Of a DNA stretch of 17,249 nt, positions 7,797 through 15,944 are shown piece after piece. Source of the DNA: Nitrosomonas sp. (GTDB lineage Bacteria; Pseudomonadota; Gammaproteobacteria; Burkholderiales; Nitrosomonadaceae). The stretch lies in contig DOOY01000324.1 of assembly GCA_003514765.1 (NCBI GenBank), positions 1 to 17,249 on the forward strand, written 5' to 3'. The notes beneath the pieces are model-generated. The model worked only from the letters and a program-made list of their open reading frames with translations. It was not told the origin of the DNA and searched no databases. The first letter of the stretch is position 1, and every line of letters starts with the position of its first letter. The position numbers and the translations under genes were made by a program.

Positions 7797-10094
7797 CTAT
7801 TCGCCGCGTGCCGGGGCCAGAACTTCACGGTTACCATTACTTTGCATGGCGGATACCAGGCCGGCGCGTTCCATTTCCTCGATCAACCGTGCTGCTCGAT
7901 TATAGCCAATACGAAGATTTCTTTGTACCAATGAAATGGATGCGCGGCGTGTTTTGATAACAATTTGAACGGCTTCGTCGTAAAGCGGATCGCTTTCTCC
8001 ACCAGTCTGTTTTTTTGAATCATCTGAGAAATCTCCGCCGTTTTCTTCTTCGCCGGTTCTTAGAATTTCTTCTACATAGCAAGGCTCGCCATGTTCTTTA
8101 AGATATTCAGCAACCTTGTGAACTTCATGATCCGCAACATAGGCGCCATGAATCCGCTGCGGGTAACCGCTGCCTGGTGGCAAATAAAGCATATCGCCTT
8201 GACCCAATAAAGTCTCTGCACCCATCTGGTCAAGGATAGTTCTGGAATCAATTTTACTGGAAACCTGAAAAGCGACTCGAGTCGGAATATTTGCCTTTAT
8301 TAATCCGGTAATTACATCAACAGAAGGGCGTTGGGTCGCTAACAGAAGATGAATTCCTGCGGCACGGGCTTTTTGTGCCAGTCTGGCAATTAAATGTTCT
8401 ACTTTTTTACCGGCCACCATCATTAAATCGGCTAATTCATCAATAACTACCACAATCAGTGGTAATTCACTGAGTTGCTCAGGTGTTTCGTCTGTAGACA
8501 GTGGATTATACAAAGGTTCCTCTTTTTTGGCTGCATCGCGAATTTTTTGATTGTAGCCGTTCAGATTACGTACTCCCAGTGAAGACATAAGTTTGTAACG
8601 ACGTTCCATCTCGGCCACCGACCAGCGCAATGCGCTTGCCGCCTCACTCATATCGGTGACAACGGGTGTCAAGAGATGTGGAATACCTTCGTACACCGAT
8701 AATTCCAACATTTTCGGGTCAACCAGAATCAGGCGTACCTGTTCAGGCGTACTTTTATAAACTAAGCTCAAAATAATGGCATTAATGGCAACAGATTTAC
8801 CAGAGCCTGTTGTGCCTGCAACCAAAGCATGCGGCATTTTGGCGAGATCGGATATTACAGGGCGTCCGCTGATATCTTTACCTAACGCTATTGTCAGCGG
8901 AGAGGTTGTATCGGCATAAGGTTGTGAGCTGAGTATTTCGAGCAGGCGAACCATCTGCCGCTTTGGATTGGGAATTTCCAATCCCATTGTTGTTTTACCC
9001 GGGATTGTTTCAACCACACGGATGCGTGCAACCGAGAGCGCACGCGCTAAATCTTTTATTAGATTAATAATTTGATTACCCTTGACGCCAACGGCAGGTT
9101 CAACTTCATAACGTGTAATGACAGGCCCGGGATAAGCTGATACGACCTTGACAACAACACCAAACTCCTTAAGCTTGTTTTCAATCAAGCGCGATGTTGA
9201 TTCGAGTATTTCCTTGGACAGGACTTCTACATCTTTTTCAGGTTCATCGAGTAAGTGCAAAGGTGGCAAGCATGATTCTGATAAATTCGGAAACAAAGAT
9301 TTTTGTTTTTCTTTTGCGGTGCGCTCTGATTGGGCTAAATTGTTCGTTGGTAATTCAATATGAAGGGGTGCGTTTTCACTCGCTTGCTTTTTTTCAAATA
9401 CAAAGATTTCTTTGGGTTCGTATGTGTCTGCCCACTCTGTTTGCTTGCTGCGTATGCTAAGCCATTGTTTTTGAATCCATAAGATGTTGTTTTCAACAAC
9501 TTCCCCTATTTTCTCGACGAAGCGCACCCACGACAATCCTGTAAATTGACTGAAACCAATCGCAATTAAAATCAACAGCGTCATGGTTGCACCCGTAAAT
9601 CCAAGAAGTTGAGATAAATAATAACTGATACCTTCTCCAAATAACCCACCGGATAGATACGGAAGGGAAACATCCAGTGTATAAAAGCGGAGAGATTCAA
9701 GTCCGCTGCTGGCTATCAGCAATAAAAGAAACCCACATATGGATAACAAGATTGAATGACGATCGAAAATACCGGCAATATCTATGCGGCGATAACTCCA
9801 TGAAACAGTAGCAAAGAAAAATGCCACCCACCACCATGCAGACACACCAAAAAGATATAACAAAAGATCGGCCAGCCATGCGCCAATATGTCCGCCCGCG
9901 TTTTGGATATGATCGTAATCACCACTATGAGACCAACCAGGATCACCTTGATCATAGCTATAAAATATTAAAATGAGATAAAGTGCTGCACCAACAAGTA
10001 TTAACCAACCGGATTCGCGTAATAACCTGGATACACGTGGCGGTAGAGGACGGCCATTTGATTTGTTGGCCATTGGTTTGTTAATCAAACTCAT
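7797..10094 (-). CDS. ftsK: DNA translocase FtsK
   Basis: FtsK is the septum-anchored motor that pumps DNA toward dif so that XerCD can resolve chromosome dimers, and it links division to segregation. The 765-residue protein has four membrane segments near the N-terminus (about 28-47, 75-99, 112-130 and 163-184), a short charged linker (about 200-290), then the motor: alpha/beta region with [16 protein letters not shown] (327-342), Walker A GTTGSGKS (427-434), Walker [15 protein letters not shown] (546-559) and [15 protein letters not shown] (583-597). The C-terminal winged-helix gamma domain (about 704-765) carries [22 protein letters not shown], which reads KOPS sequences. The linker is short compared with E. 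coli FtsK, giving a SpoIIIE-like size that is normal in this class. The start has no strong ribosome binding site. Confidence 0.97.
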   Translation of the reverse strand: MSLINKPMANKSNGRPLPPRVSRLLRESGWLILVGAALYLILIFYSYDQGDPGWSHSGDYDHIQNAGGHIGAWLADLLLYLFGVSAWWWVAFFFATVSWSYRRIDIAGIFDRHSILLSICGFLLLLIASSGLESLRFYTLDVSLPYLSGGLFGEGISYYLSQLLGFTGATMTLLILIAIGFSQFTGLSWVRFVEKIGEVVENNILWIQKQWLSIRSKQTEWADTYEPKEIFVFEKKQASENAPLHIELPTNNLAQSERTAKEKQKSLFPNLSESCLPPLHLLDEPEKDVEVLSKEILESTSRLIENKLKEFGVVVKVVSAYPGPVITRYEVEPAVGVKGNQIINLIKDLARALSVARIRVVETIPGKTTMGLEIPNPKRQMVRLLEILSSQPYADTTSPLTIALGKDISGRPVISDLAKMPHALVAGTTGSGKSVAINAIILSLVYKSTPEQVRLILVDPKMLELSVYEGIPHLLTPVVTDMSEAASALRWSVAEMERRYKLMSSLGVRNLNGYNQKIRDAAKKEEPLYNPLSTDETPEQLSELPLIVVVIDELADLMMVAGKKVEHLIARLAQKARAAGIHLLLATQRPSVDVITGLIKANIPTRVAFQVSSKIDSRTILDQMGAETLLGQGDMLYLPPGSGYPQRIHGAYVADHEVHKVAEYLKEHGEPCYVEEILRTGEEENGGDFSDDSKKQTGGESDPLYDEAVQIVIKTRRASISLVQRNLRIGYNRAARLIEEMERAGLVSAMQSNGNREVLAPARGE

Positions 10095-10140
10095 GAATAT
10101 AGCAAAGCGTTAAGGCTTTATTTAATCTAATGAGGTTTTG

Positions 10141-10146
10141 ATTATA
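10141..10146 (-). promoter_or_regulatory. Possible -10 element of ftsK
   Basis: Read on the minus strand this is a perfect TATAAT, 46 bp before the ftsK start. No convincing -35 box lies at 16-18 bp, so it is a weak call. Confidence 0.25.
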
Positions 10147-10254
10147 TAAGAAATTGGAATAAAAAACGCGGATAGCCCGAAATTGACAATCTATTTATAC
10201 TATAAGTGTTATATATTCAATTGATGTCGTTTTGAAAAAACTTGCGGTAATTAA

Positions 10255-11193
10255 CTAACCCGATCTTGGTCGGCATAAAATTGCAGGAATATGCGATTTC
10301 CCGGTATTCATGGCTTGTGGAAAGGTAGCAACTTGATTGCCACCATTTTCTTTAGCGATTAACAAAGTATCTTCGGCGCGTTTATACAATTTGTGTATGT
10401 TGTCTCCATCGTCAAGCATTGTTATGCCGACACTCACTGTTAATCCGGGTTGTATGCCCTGTTGATTCATTCTGGAAACCTTTTCACATAATGCATCACT
10501 TGCCTCTTTAGCTTTGTTGATATCTGTTTCAGCATATAAAACCACAAATCTATCATGGTCGACACGGTATAGTTGGTCTGAGCTTCTTATCGATTTCCTG
10601 ATTTCATTGGATAGCAACTTGATATTTTGATCATCCAAGCCATCCCTGAATTCTTCTTTTTTATTTGATGAATTGAAATGCGCAATATCAAAAATAGCCA
10701 GTGATAAATTTCGTTTGTAACGATTACTTCTGTTGATTTCGGTTTTTACTTCTTCTTGAAAAGCCCGGTTATTTTTACAATTTGTTAACGGATCAATAAA
10801 TGTTTTAGTCATTAGTGTAAAAAGTGCGTGATTTACTTTTTTTATTTTAAGTACCATGTACGCAGTTATTGTAATGACCATTAACGCCAAAATACGGTTA
10901 GTCAATATTACTTCCATAGGCGCAACTATACCGGGTGATAGAAAAAACCCCAGTATAATGAGTGATATTCCGATAGCTGTCGCAATATAGGTGCTCCGAT
11001 TGCTCTTAAATCCTAAACTCGCAAAAACAATCAGTGCGTAAGGTGTACCTGCCGCCACACCTAGAGGTGTGTGAAGATCAAATAAAAAGATACTTAATGA
11101 TGTGATAAATAAAAACAACCAAAAAAAATGATGGGTGTATTCACTATCAACTAATTTCAGTTGAGCCGCTTTTGGAAAAAATATCGAGCGCAT
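10255..11193 (-). CDS. Membrane protein with degenerate GGDEF domain
   Basis: A 312-residue inner-membrane protein whose C-terminal half is a GGDEF fold. The N-terminus has about four hydrophobic segments (roughly 22-39, 48-62, 69-86 and 99-117), with DLHTPLGVAAGTPYAL between the first two. The GGDEF domain starts at DPLTNCKNNRAF (134-145), continues through FDIAHFNSSN (168-177, the usual metal- and substrate-binding strand), and ends with SVGITML (254-260) and KRAEDTLLIAKENGGN (271-286). The signature GG(D/E)EF is replaced by DHDRF (212-216), and the FDIDHFK-type motif has also drifted. Diguanylate cyclase activity is therefore unlikely; a binding or scaffolding role, or decay, is possible. 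The ATG has an AAGGGGA upstream at somewhat long spacing. Confidence 0.85.
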   Translation of the reverse strand: MRSIFFPKAAQLKLVDSEYTHHFFWLFLFITSLSIFLFDLHTPLGVAAGTPYALIVFASLGFKSNRSTYIATAIGISLIILGFFLSPGIVAPMEVILTNRILALMVITITAYMVLKIKKVNHALFTLMTKTFIDPLTNCKNNRAFQEEVKTEINRSNRYKRNLSLAIFDIAHFNSSNKKEEFRDGLDDQNIKLLSNEIRKSIRSSDQLYRVDHDRFVVLYAETDINKAKEASDALCEKVSRMNQQGIQPGLTVSVGITMLDDGDNIHKLYKRAEDTLLIAKENGGNQVATFPQAMNTGKSHIPAILCRPRSG

Positions 11194-11531
11194 ATGGCTA
11201 TTATCCCCTTCAAACAGGAGTTGTGAAATATTAATTACATATACTTACGTCATCGTTTTGCTTTTTTATAACCCACAGTCTAGAAAACTAATAAATTTAT
11301 ATTTGATTTATCGAAATAATTTTAGCATATTGCATGAGCAATGTTTTTTCTTGATACGATTATATTAAATTAATCGCTAAATACGGAACAGATACAAAAA
11401 ACAAGGAAAAGCAGAATTTATATATATGATTAATTATTGTTTATTTATAATATATATCAAGGTGCTGGCAGTAGATGAGTAAAACTGATTTGCAGCAAAT
11501 TCAAACGTGCAACAAATGAAAGAAATAAATT
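11194..11531. other. AT-rich intergenic region, 338 bp
   Basis: Lies between two minus-strand genes. No convincing coding frame is seen on either strand. The only structure noted is a stem-loop with a T-run at 11327-11349. The part nearest 11194-11280 should hold the promoter of the degenerate-GGDEF gene, but no clear -35/-10 pair stands out from the AT-rich background. Confidence 0.5.
11327..11349 (+). terminator. Terminator-like stem-loop
   Basis: A 7-bp stem with one G-T wobble (ATATTGC, loop ATGA, GCAATGT) is followed by five T residues on the plus strand. No plus-strand gene is seen upstream. On the minus strand, where it could end transcription of the RDD gene, the T-tract is poor. It may be a chance structure. 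Confidence 0.25.
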
Positions 11532-11951
11532 TTAACCGTCGATTAATTTAATAATGCGCGTGCCTGCCAATCGATCATGTAAATATTGGTGTTCGCGGTC
11601 AACAAATGCCCATAGTATCCCGATGCCAAAAAATAAAATACCGATAACTGCGATCAAATAGCGAGTAATGGCGATGCGATTATTCAGTCGGTTTCCGTCT
11701 ACTGTAACAACACGTATTTTCCAAGTCTGCATTGCCAGGGTTTGTCCACCACGCGTCCAGAACCAGATAAAATAATAACCCATGATGATCAATAAGTAAA
11801 ATTGATATAACGGTATGAAATAAAAAGCGTTTGTGTCACGAAAGATAAGGTGAAAAATAAAACTGGCAATAAAAATAATTGCTAATAAAATTAGAAATTC
11901 ATATATAAGACTTATGAACTGTCGCCAAAAACCGGGAAAAGAGAATGTCAT
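11532..11951 (-). CDS. RDD-family small membrane protein
   Basis: A 139-residue integral membrane protein of the RDD family, whose members have been linked in a few cases to ion transport or stress tolerance but mostly lack a known function. It starts FPGFWRQFISLIYEFLILL, where Arg10 is the family Arg and Glu18 takes the place usually held by Asp. Three or so membrane segments follow (about 14-36, 45-63 and 92-115). Typical family phrases are TRGGQTLAMQTWKIRVV (66-82) and, at the end, DREHQYLHDRLAGTRII (117-133). No clear ribosome binding site precedes the ATG. It is isolated, with more than 300 bp free on each side. Confidence 0.85.
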   Translation of the reverse strand: MTFSFPGFWRQFISLIYEFLILLAIIFIASFIFHLIFRDTNAFYFIPLYQFYLLIIMGYYFIWFWTRGGQTLAMQTWKIRVVTVDGNRLNNRIAITRYLIAVIGILFFGIGILWAFVDREHQYLHDRLAGTRIIKLIDG

Positions 11952-12046
11952 ATATTTTTACTTTTATGATGATGTCATGGCAAGCAGTTATTTCACCATG
12001 ATTAGCAGCAAATGGTATTGCAAGATTACACGTAATACAATAGCAA

Positions 12047-12208
12047 ATGAATAAGCTATTTGTGGACACTTCATTGGTTAATAACCGAGAAGTATTCGTT
12101 GTAAGTAGTATCGTTACTATCGAAGCACTGATTTTTGTACAAACTGAAGTTGATCAACTAGAAAAAAATATGACCGTAGTGTTTTCGGCAGTCGAAACGC
12201 TCAAGTAA
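12047..12208 (+). CDS. Doubtful small open frame, 53 residues
   Basis: An ATG-started frame encoding MNKLFVDTSLVNNREV and ending SAVETLK, with a hydrophobic middle (VFVVSSIVTIEALIFV) and a short polar helix. No ribosome binding site precedes the ATG and I recognise no family. It may be a small membrane peptide, a remnant of a larger gene, or a chance frame. Confidence 0.2.
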   Translation: MNKLFVDTSLVNNREVFVVSSIVTIEALIFVQTEVDQLEKNMTVVFSAVETLK

Positions 12209-12381
12209 CTTTAGCTTTTTCCAACCACTTTTACCATTATGCGGACATGCATATTGTTATCTCCCAGTTATAAAAATTTGGATAAATAAGACTTGACGGT
12301 TTTCAGGTCACAAAGCTGCTTTTCCTCTGTTGCTAATAGAGTTACGACACTATAAATAATAAAAATTTAAGTTAAATTGTA

Positions 12382-12410
12382 TTGATAATTATTCTCGTTT
12401 ATATTATTAT
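12382..12410 (+). promoter_or_regulatory. Sigma70-like promoter of tonB-exbB-exbD
   Basis: TTGATA (12382-12387) and TATTAT (12405-12410) are separated by exactly 17 bp, each one or two bases from consensus. It is the best promoter match seen in the window and points toward tonB, leaving a leader of about 160 bases. Confidence 0.6.
12383..12397 (+). promoter_or_regulatory. Fur-box-like operator overlapping the tonB promoter
   Basis: TGATAATTATTCTCG matches the 7-1-7 Fur consensus TGATAATnATTATCA at 12 of the 14 defined positions. A further ATTATCA half-site lies at 12406-12412. The site covers the -35 box and part of the spacer, where bound Fe-Fur would block RNA polymerase. The downstream Ton genes are classic Fur targets. 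Confidence 0.65.
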
Positions 12411-12574
12411 CAATTGTTTAACCAACAATCTTAAGCAGTGAGTGGTTGGTAACCGGTATATTCGGGTGGTGTATGGTCAGATTCGTGGCCGACTTAAAAC
12501 CGCCAAACTCATTTTTATCATTCACATACGGAAGAAATTAAACGGCTATTGATATTGGTGTTGATTATCCTGTA

Positions 12575-13273
12575 ATGCAGTCACTGTCACAGAAAAATAT
12601 TGATTATTTAGGATCAAAGCAGAATTTTATTTCTTTGCCAGGATTATTTTTTGTATTAATGATCCATGGGATATTGTTTTATGTGCTGTGGAATCAACGT
12701 ATGTTGCCGCCTCCAGATCAAATGGTTACTTTGTTCGCGGAAATCATTTCGCAACCTGCCCCAAAAAAGGCGCCGGAAGTCAAGCAGGATCCTGCACCTG
12801 CCAAGTTGAGGCCAGTCAAAAAACCCGAGCCCAAACCCAAAATTAAACAATTGGTCACAAAAGCACCCGAAGTACCTAAACAGGAGCCAATTGTGTTGCC
12901 GGAGCCTGAACCTGTTGCCGAGCAACCGTCAGTTGCGGAGCCAGTTACAGAAGTGCCGCCAAGACAAATGGAAACGGGGCCTGTAACGCTTTCTACCGAA
13001 TTATCTGTATCATGTCCGAAATTAACGGCTCCGACATATCCAGCTATTTCGCGCCGTATGGGTGAGGAAGGAAAATTAGTGCTGCGTGTCGAGTTGGATG
13101 AAAGCGGTTATATCGACAATGCACGTGTAGTTGACAGTAGCGGGTATACGCGCTTAGACAATGCAGCATTGGAAGCGGTGAAAAATTGGCAATGCAGGCC
13201 ATCGATGCGAAGTGGTCAACCGGTTCGCGCAATAGCGTTGCAACCTTTTAATTTTGTACTGCAAGGAAATTAA
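12575..13273 (+). CDS. tonB: TonB-family energy transducer
   Basis: TonB spans the periplasm and passes proton-motive energy from ExbB-ExbD to outer-membrane receptors for siderophores, heme, metals or B12. The 232-residue protein has a cytoplasmic start, one membrane anchor (about 20-39, with a His at 31), a long Pro/Lys then Pro/Glu spacer (about 60-130, with KKPEPKPKIK and EPEPVAEQP), and a TonB C-terminal domain (about 150-230) with YPAISRRMGEEGKLVLRVEL, DSSGYTRLDNAALEAVKNW and a final PFNFVLQ. The ATG has no strong ribosome binding site, but the N-terminus is a sensible one. It is followed within 4 bp by exbB. No TonB-dependent receptor is in the window, so the substrate is unknown. Confidence 0.92.
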   Translation: MQSLSQKNIDYLGSKQNFISLPGLFFVLMIHGILFYVLWNQRMLPPPDQMVTLFAEIISQPAPKKAPEVKQDPAPAKLRPVKKPEPKPKIKQLVTKAPEVPKQEPIVLPEPEPVAEQPSVAEPVTEVPPRQMETGPVTLSTELSVSCPKLTAPTYPAISRRMGEEGKLVLRVELDESGYIDNARVVDSSGYTRLDNAALEAVKNWQCRPSMRSGQPVRAIALQPFNFVLQGN

Positions 13274-13277
13274 ATTA

Positions 13278-14051
13278 ATGGAACAAGGATTAGGTTTTTC
13301 TCACTTTCTCGCACAAATCGATGGCGTAGGTATCAGTGTGCTGGTATTGCTCATTTCGCTCTCGGTTGCAAGTTGGTACCTGATTATTACAAAAAGCATA
13401 TCCAACTTTATTGCGAAAAGACGGGCAACGGCATTTTTGAAGCATTTCTGGAGTGTTGAATCGCTAAATGCAGTGAGAAAGTCTTTCGATAATAGTCCGC
13501 CAAACAATGCTTTTGCTGAACTGGCGAAACTGGGTATAGAAGCCGCCGCCGATTCTAAAATGCATGATTCGCAAAAGCTGGCTGCTGCGGGTGGAACCAG
13601 CGAATTTCTGACACGTGCATTGCGTAATGGCATTGATCAGGAAGCGGCCCGTGTTGAAAACGGATTGACGCTCATTGCATCCGCAGGTTCTGCGGCACCG
13701 TATATTGGTTTGTTTGGCACGGTCTGGGGTATTTATCATGCCCTGATTCAAATTGGTTTGTCAGGGCAGGGGACTTTAGATAAAGTAGCCGGCCCTGTGG
13801 GTGAGGCATTGATTATGACTGCTTTAGGGCTTGCAGTCGCGATTCCGGCTGTGTTGGCGTATAACGCGTTTGTACGCCGCAACCGAATCTGGTTGGCGCG
13901 TTTGGATGCATTTGCACACGACCTTTTCGTACTGATCACCGTTGGTGATGATAACAGCAATGATAGCAAGGTGCCGTTACAGCAGACATCACCCATATCT
14001 CACACCATTGCGCCAGCGACAACGTACTCAAATCTTAAAGAGAGGGCTTGA
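13278..14051 (+). CDS. exbB: Biopolymer transport protein ExbB (MotA/TolQ/ExbB family)
   Basis: ExbB forms the inner-membrane pentameric proton channel with ExbD and energises TonB. The 257-residue product has three membrane segments: SVLVLLISLSVASWYLIITK near the N-terminus, a second around SAAPYIGLFGTVWGIYHALI (the family signature region), and a third at GEALIMTALGLAVAIPAVLA. The frame opens at a TTG inside tonB (13254). The ATG at 13278, with AAGGAA at about 9 bases and 4 bp after the tonB stop, is the correct start. A Ser/Thr-rich tail ends the protein. The exbD start follows 2 bp after its stop. TolQ is the alternative, but a tonB-type gene directly upstream favours ExbB. Confidence 0.93.
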   Translation: MEQGLGFSHFLAQIDGVGISVLVLLISLSVASWYLIITKSISNFIAKRRATAFLKHFWSVESLNAVRKSFDNSPPNNAFAELAKLGIEAAADSKMHDSQKLAAAGGTSEFLTRALRNGIDQEAARVENGLTLIASAGSAAPYIGLFGTVWGIYHALIQIGLSGQGTLDKVAGPVGEALIMTALGLAVAIPAVLAYNAFVRRNRIWLARLDAFAHDLFVLITVGDDNSNDSKVPLQQTSPISHTIAPATTYSNLKERA

Positions 14052-14053
14052 TC

Positions 14054-14476
14054 ATGGCCTTCGGAAGTATGAATAGCAGTGGACAACAGGCCCCGATGGC
14101 TGAAATCAATGTGGTGCCGCTGGTTGATGTTATGCTTGTTTTGTTGATTATTTTCATCATTACTGCGCCCTTATTGACGCATTCTGTCAAAATTGATTTG
14201 CCTAAAGCTGAGAGTACGCCCAATATTACACAGCCCGAACATGTTGAGTTGGCCATACGAACGGATGGCAGTCTTTTCTGGAACGGGGAACCGGTATTGC
14301 TTGATCAGCTATCGAGCCGGTTTGTCGCAACAATCGATCAGGAACCAAGAACTGAATTACATATTAAAGCTGACAAGCTGGCACACTATGAGCATGTGGC
14401 ACGTATCATGAGTATTGCTGCTAATGCCGGTATGGCAAGAATTGGATTTATTACTGATCCGACATTGCAAGAGTAG
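14054..14476 (+). CDS. exbD: Biopolymer transport protein ExbD
   Basis: ExbD is the partner of ExbB, with a short cytoplasmic start, one membrane helix and a periplasmic domain that contacts TonB. From the ATG at 14054 the product is 140 residues. It shows AEINVVPLVDVMLVLLIIF, with the proton-path aspartate at position 25, the same number as in E. coli ExbD, and then the periplasmic domain with KIDLPKAES, LAIRTDGSLFWNGEPV and a C-terminal RIGFITDP. The frame opens at a TTG (14048) overlapping the exbB stop. The ATG two bases after that stop, with an AGAGGG upstream, is preferred. It ends 26 bp from the stop of the opposing symporter gene. Confidence 0.94.
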   Translation: MAFGSMNSSGQQAPMAEINVVPLVDVMLVLLIIFIITAPLLTHSVKIDLPKAESTPNITQPEHVELAIRTDGSLFWNGEPVLLDQLSSRFVATIDQEPRTELHIKADKLAHYEHVARIMSIAANAGMARIGFITDPTLQE

Positions 14477-14502
14477 CGTTCAGAACTTTGCCTGATGGTT
14501 TT

Positions 14503-15807
14503 TTATTGCTTTTGTGTCGGAGTATGTGGAAATTGTACAGACGACAGTGTTCCGGCTGTAGGATCGTTAAAAATATCCATTGACAGGTTGTTCTCGCTAT
14601 GGGCAACGATCACTGTAATAACTGCGTCACCTGTCACATTGACAGCAGTGCGCATCATGTCCAGCAGGCGGTCAACGCCCATAATCAGCGCAATACCTTC
14701 AACCGGCAGCCCGACCTGATTGAAAACCATAGCAAGCATAATCAGACCAACACCCGGTACGCCCGCAGTGCCGACAGAAGCCAGCACCGACATGCCGATG
14801 ACTGTCAGGTAACCGGATAAGCCGAGTTCGATCCCGTAAACATTAGCGATAAAAACGGTAGCGACACCTTGCATAATAGCGGTGCCATCCATATTGATCG
14901 TGGCGCCAAACGGCACAACAAACGAAGCGGTTGAGTTATCAACACCCATTCGTTTTTCAACGGTTCTGAGTGTTATTGGAATAGTGGCATTGGAACTGGA
15001 TGTGCTGAAAGCAAAAATCTGTGCTGTACGCATTTTTTTGAGGAATTGCACAGGATTGATTCTTCCCAATAGTTTTAGTAAAACCATCAATGTCCCCGTT
15101 GCGTGACAAATCAATACTATGACAACTGCACCAAAATAGCCGATCATGGGCAATATCAATCCAGGTCCCTGCATGGCAAAAGTATTGGCCATTAACGCAA
15201 ATACTCCGTAAGGTGCAATAGACATCACTACGTTGACTACCTGCATCATGACTTCATTCAGTTTTTCAGTACTCTCGATAATCGGACGTCCACGTTCACC
15301 AATCATCAATAAGCAAATAGCAAACAGCAAGGTGAAAAAAATAATCTGTAACATGTTGCCTTCAGCAAACGCAGCGACGGGGTTGTCTGGAACAAGATCA
15401 ATCAGCACCTGTGTCAAGGGCGGAGCCTCTGGTGCGGTAAATTCGCTTTGCGATGCGGGCGACAAATCAAATGTCTTACCCGGCCCAATGCTGATCGAAA
15501 CAATAATAGCCAGTGAAATTGCAAGTGCAGTGGTTAACAAAAACAGAAAGAATGCCTTGATACCGACACGTCCCAGTTTATTAATGTCACCAATGCCGCA
15601 AACACCGCAGATTAGAGAGAAAGTAACCAACGGTACTACGAGCATCTTGAGTAAATTGATAAAAACCGCACCGACAACATGAAACAAACCTTGCACAAAA
15701 TAGTTTTGAATAATTGCATTGTCTTGAGCAAAAGCGTTAATCAAACTACCCAGTACAAGACCGGCAAGCATCCAGATGAGTATTTTTGTAGTCATGTTCA
15801 TGGGCAT
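14503..15807 (-). CDS. Dicarboxylate/amino-acid:cation symporter (DAACS family)
   Basis: An inner-membrane symporter of the GltP/DctA family that imports dicarboxylates or acidic amino acids with sodium or protons. The 434 residues match the family length. Hallmarks are hairpin 1 STSSSNATIP (268-277), NMDGT of TM7 (305-309), the hairpin 2 loop AGVPG (348-352), and TM8 DRLLDMMRTAVNVTGDA (379-395). Asp383, Arg386, Asn390 and Asp394 align with GltPh Asp394, Arg397, Asn401 and Asp405. The retained Arg favours an acidic substrate over neutral amino acids. Glutamate/aspartate versus C4-dicarboxylate cannot be told from sequence alone. Three in-frame ATGs (15807, 15801, 15795) lie at the start, none with a good ribosome binding site. 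Confidence 0.93.
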   Translation of the reverse strand: MPMNMTTKILIWMLAGLVLGSLINAFAQDNAIIQNYFVQGLFHVVGAVFINLLKMLVVPLVTFSLICGVCGIGDINKLGRVGIKAFFLFLLTTALAISLAIIVSISIGPGKTFDLSPASQSEFTAPEAPPLTQVLIDLVPDNPVAAFAEGNMLQIIFFTLLFAICLLMIGERGRPIIESTEKLNEVMMQVVNVVMSIAPYGVFALMANTFAMQGPGLILPMIGYFGAVVIVLICHATGTLMVLLKLLGRINPVQFLKKMRTAQIFAFSTSSSNATIPITLRTVEKRMGVDNSTASFVVPFGATINMDGTAIMQGVATVFIANVYGIELGLSGYLTVIGMSVLASVGTAGVPGVGLIMLAMVFNQVGLPVEGIALIMGVDRLLDMMRTAVNVTGDAVITVIVAHSENNLSMDIFNDPTAGTLSSVQFPHTPTQKQ

Positions 15808-15944
15808 AGATTTTAAAGTGACACAGTGGGGAATTATGACTTTATAAACGGGTTGTATAATTTGATATATAACGCCACAAATTAGTGGTGTGATAGCCGT
15901 TGCAATTTTATCAAGTGCATGCCGAAAAGAAAGTGAGGCAGGGC

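Larger units (their letters stand above)
11952..12574. other. Long gap between the RDD gene and tonB, about 620 bp
   Basis: No gene longer than 60 codons is present here. The region holds a doubtful 53-codon frame (12047-12208, +), the tonB promoter with its Fur-like box (12382-12410, +), and a tonB leader of roughly 160 bases with no recognised riboswitch or attenuator. The remainder is AT-rich and may contain decayed coding sequence. Confidence 0.5.

Noticed and set aside
10183..10217. Perfect TTGACA on the plus strand followed by TATA-like sequences
   Set aside because: No -10 box at 16-18 bp and no plus-strand gene downstream, since the genes on both sides read on the minus strand.
12442..12553. 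Open frame of 37 codons starting at GTG in the tonB leader, and a 22-codon ATG frame at 12474
   Set aside because: Very short, in different frames from tonB, without ribosome binding sites or recognised similarity.
15233..15682. 149-codon plus-strand open frame antisense to the symporter
   Set aside because: Antisense shadow of a clear membrane transporter gene with all family motifs.
15873..15890. Six-bp stem-loop (CGCCAC / GTGGTG) between the protease and symporter genes
   Set aside because: No T-tract on either strand directly after the stem; could be a weak terminator of the protease gene but not supportable.
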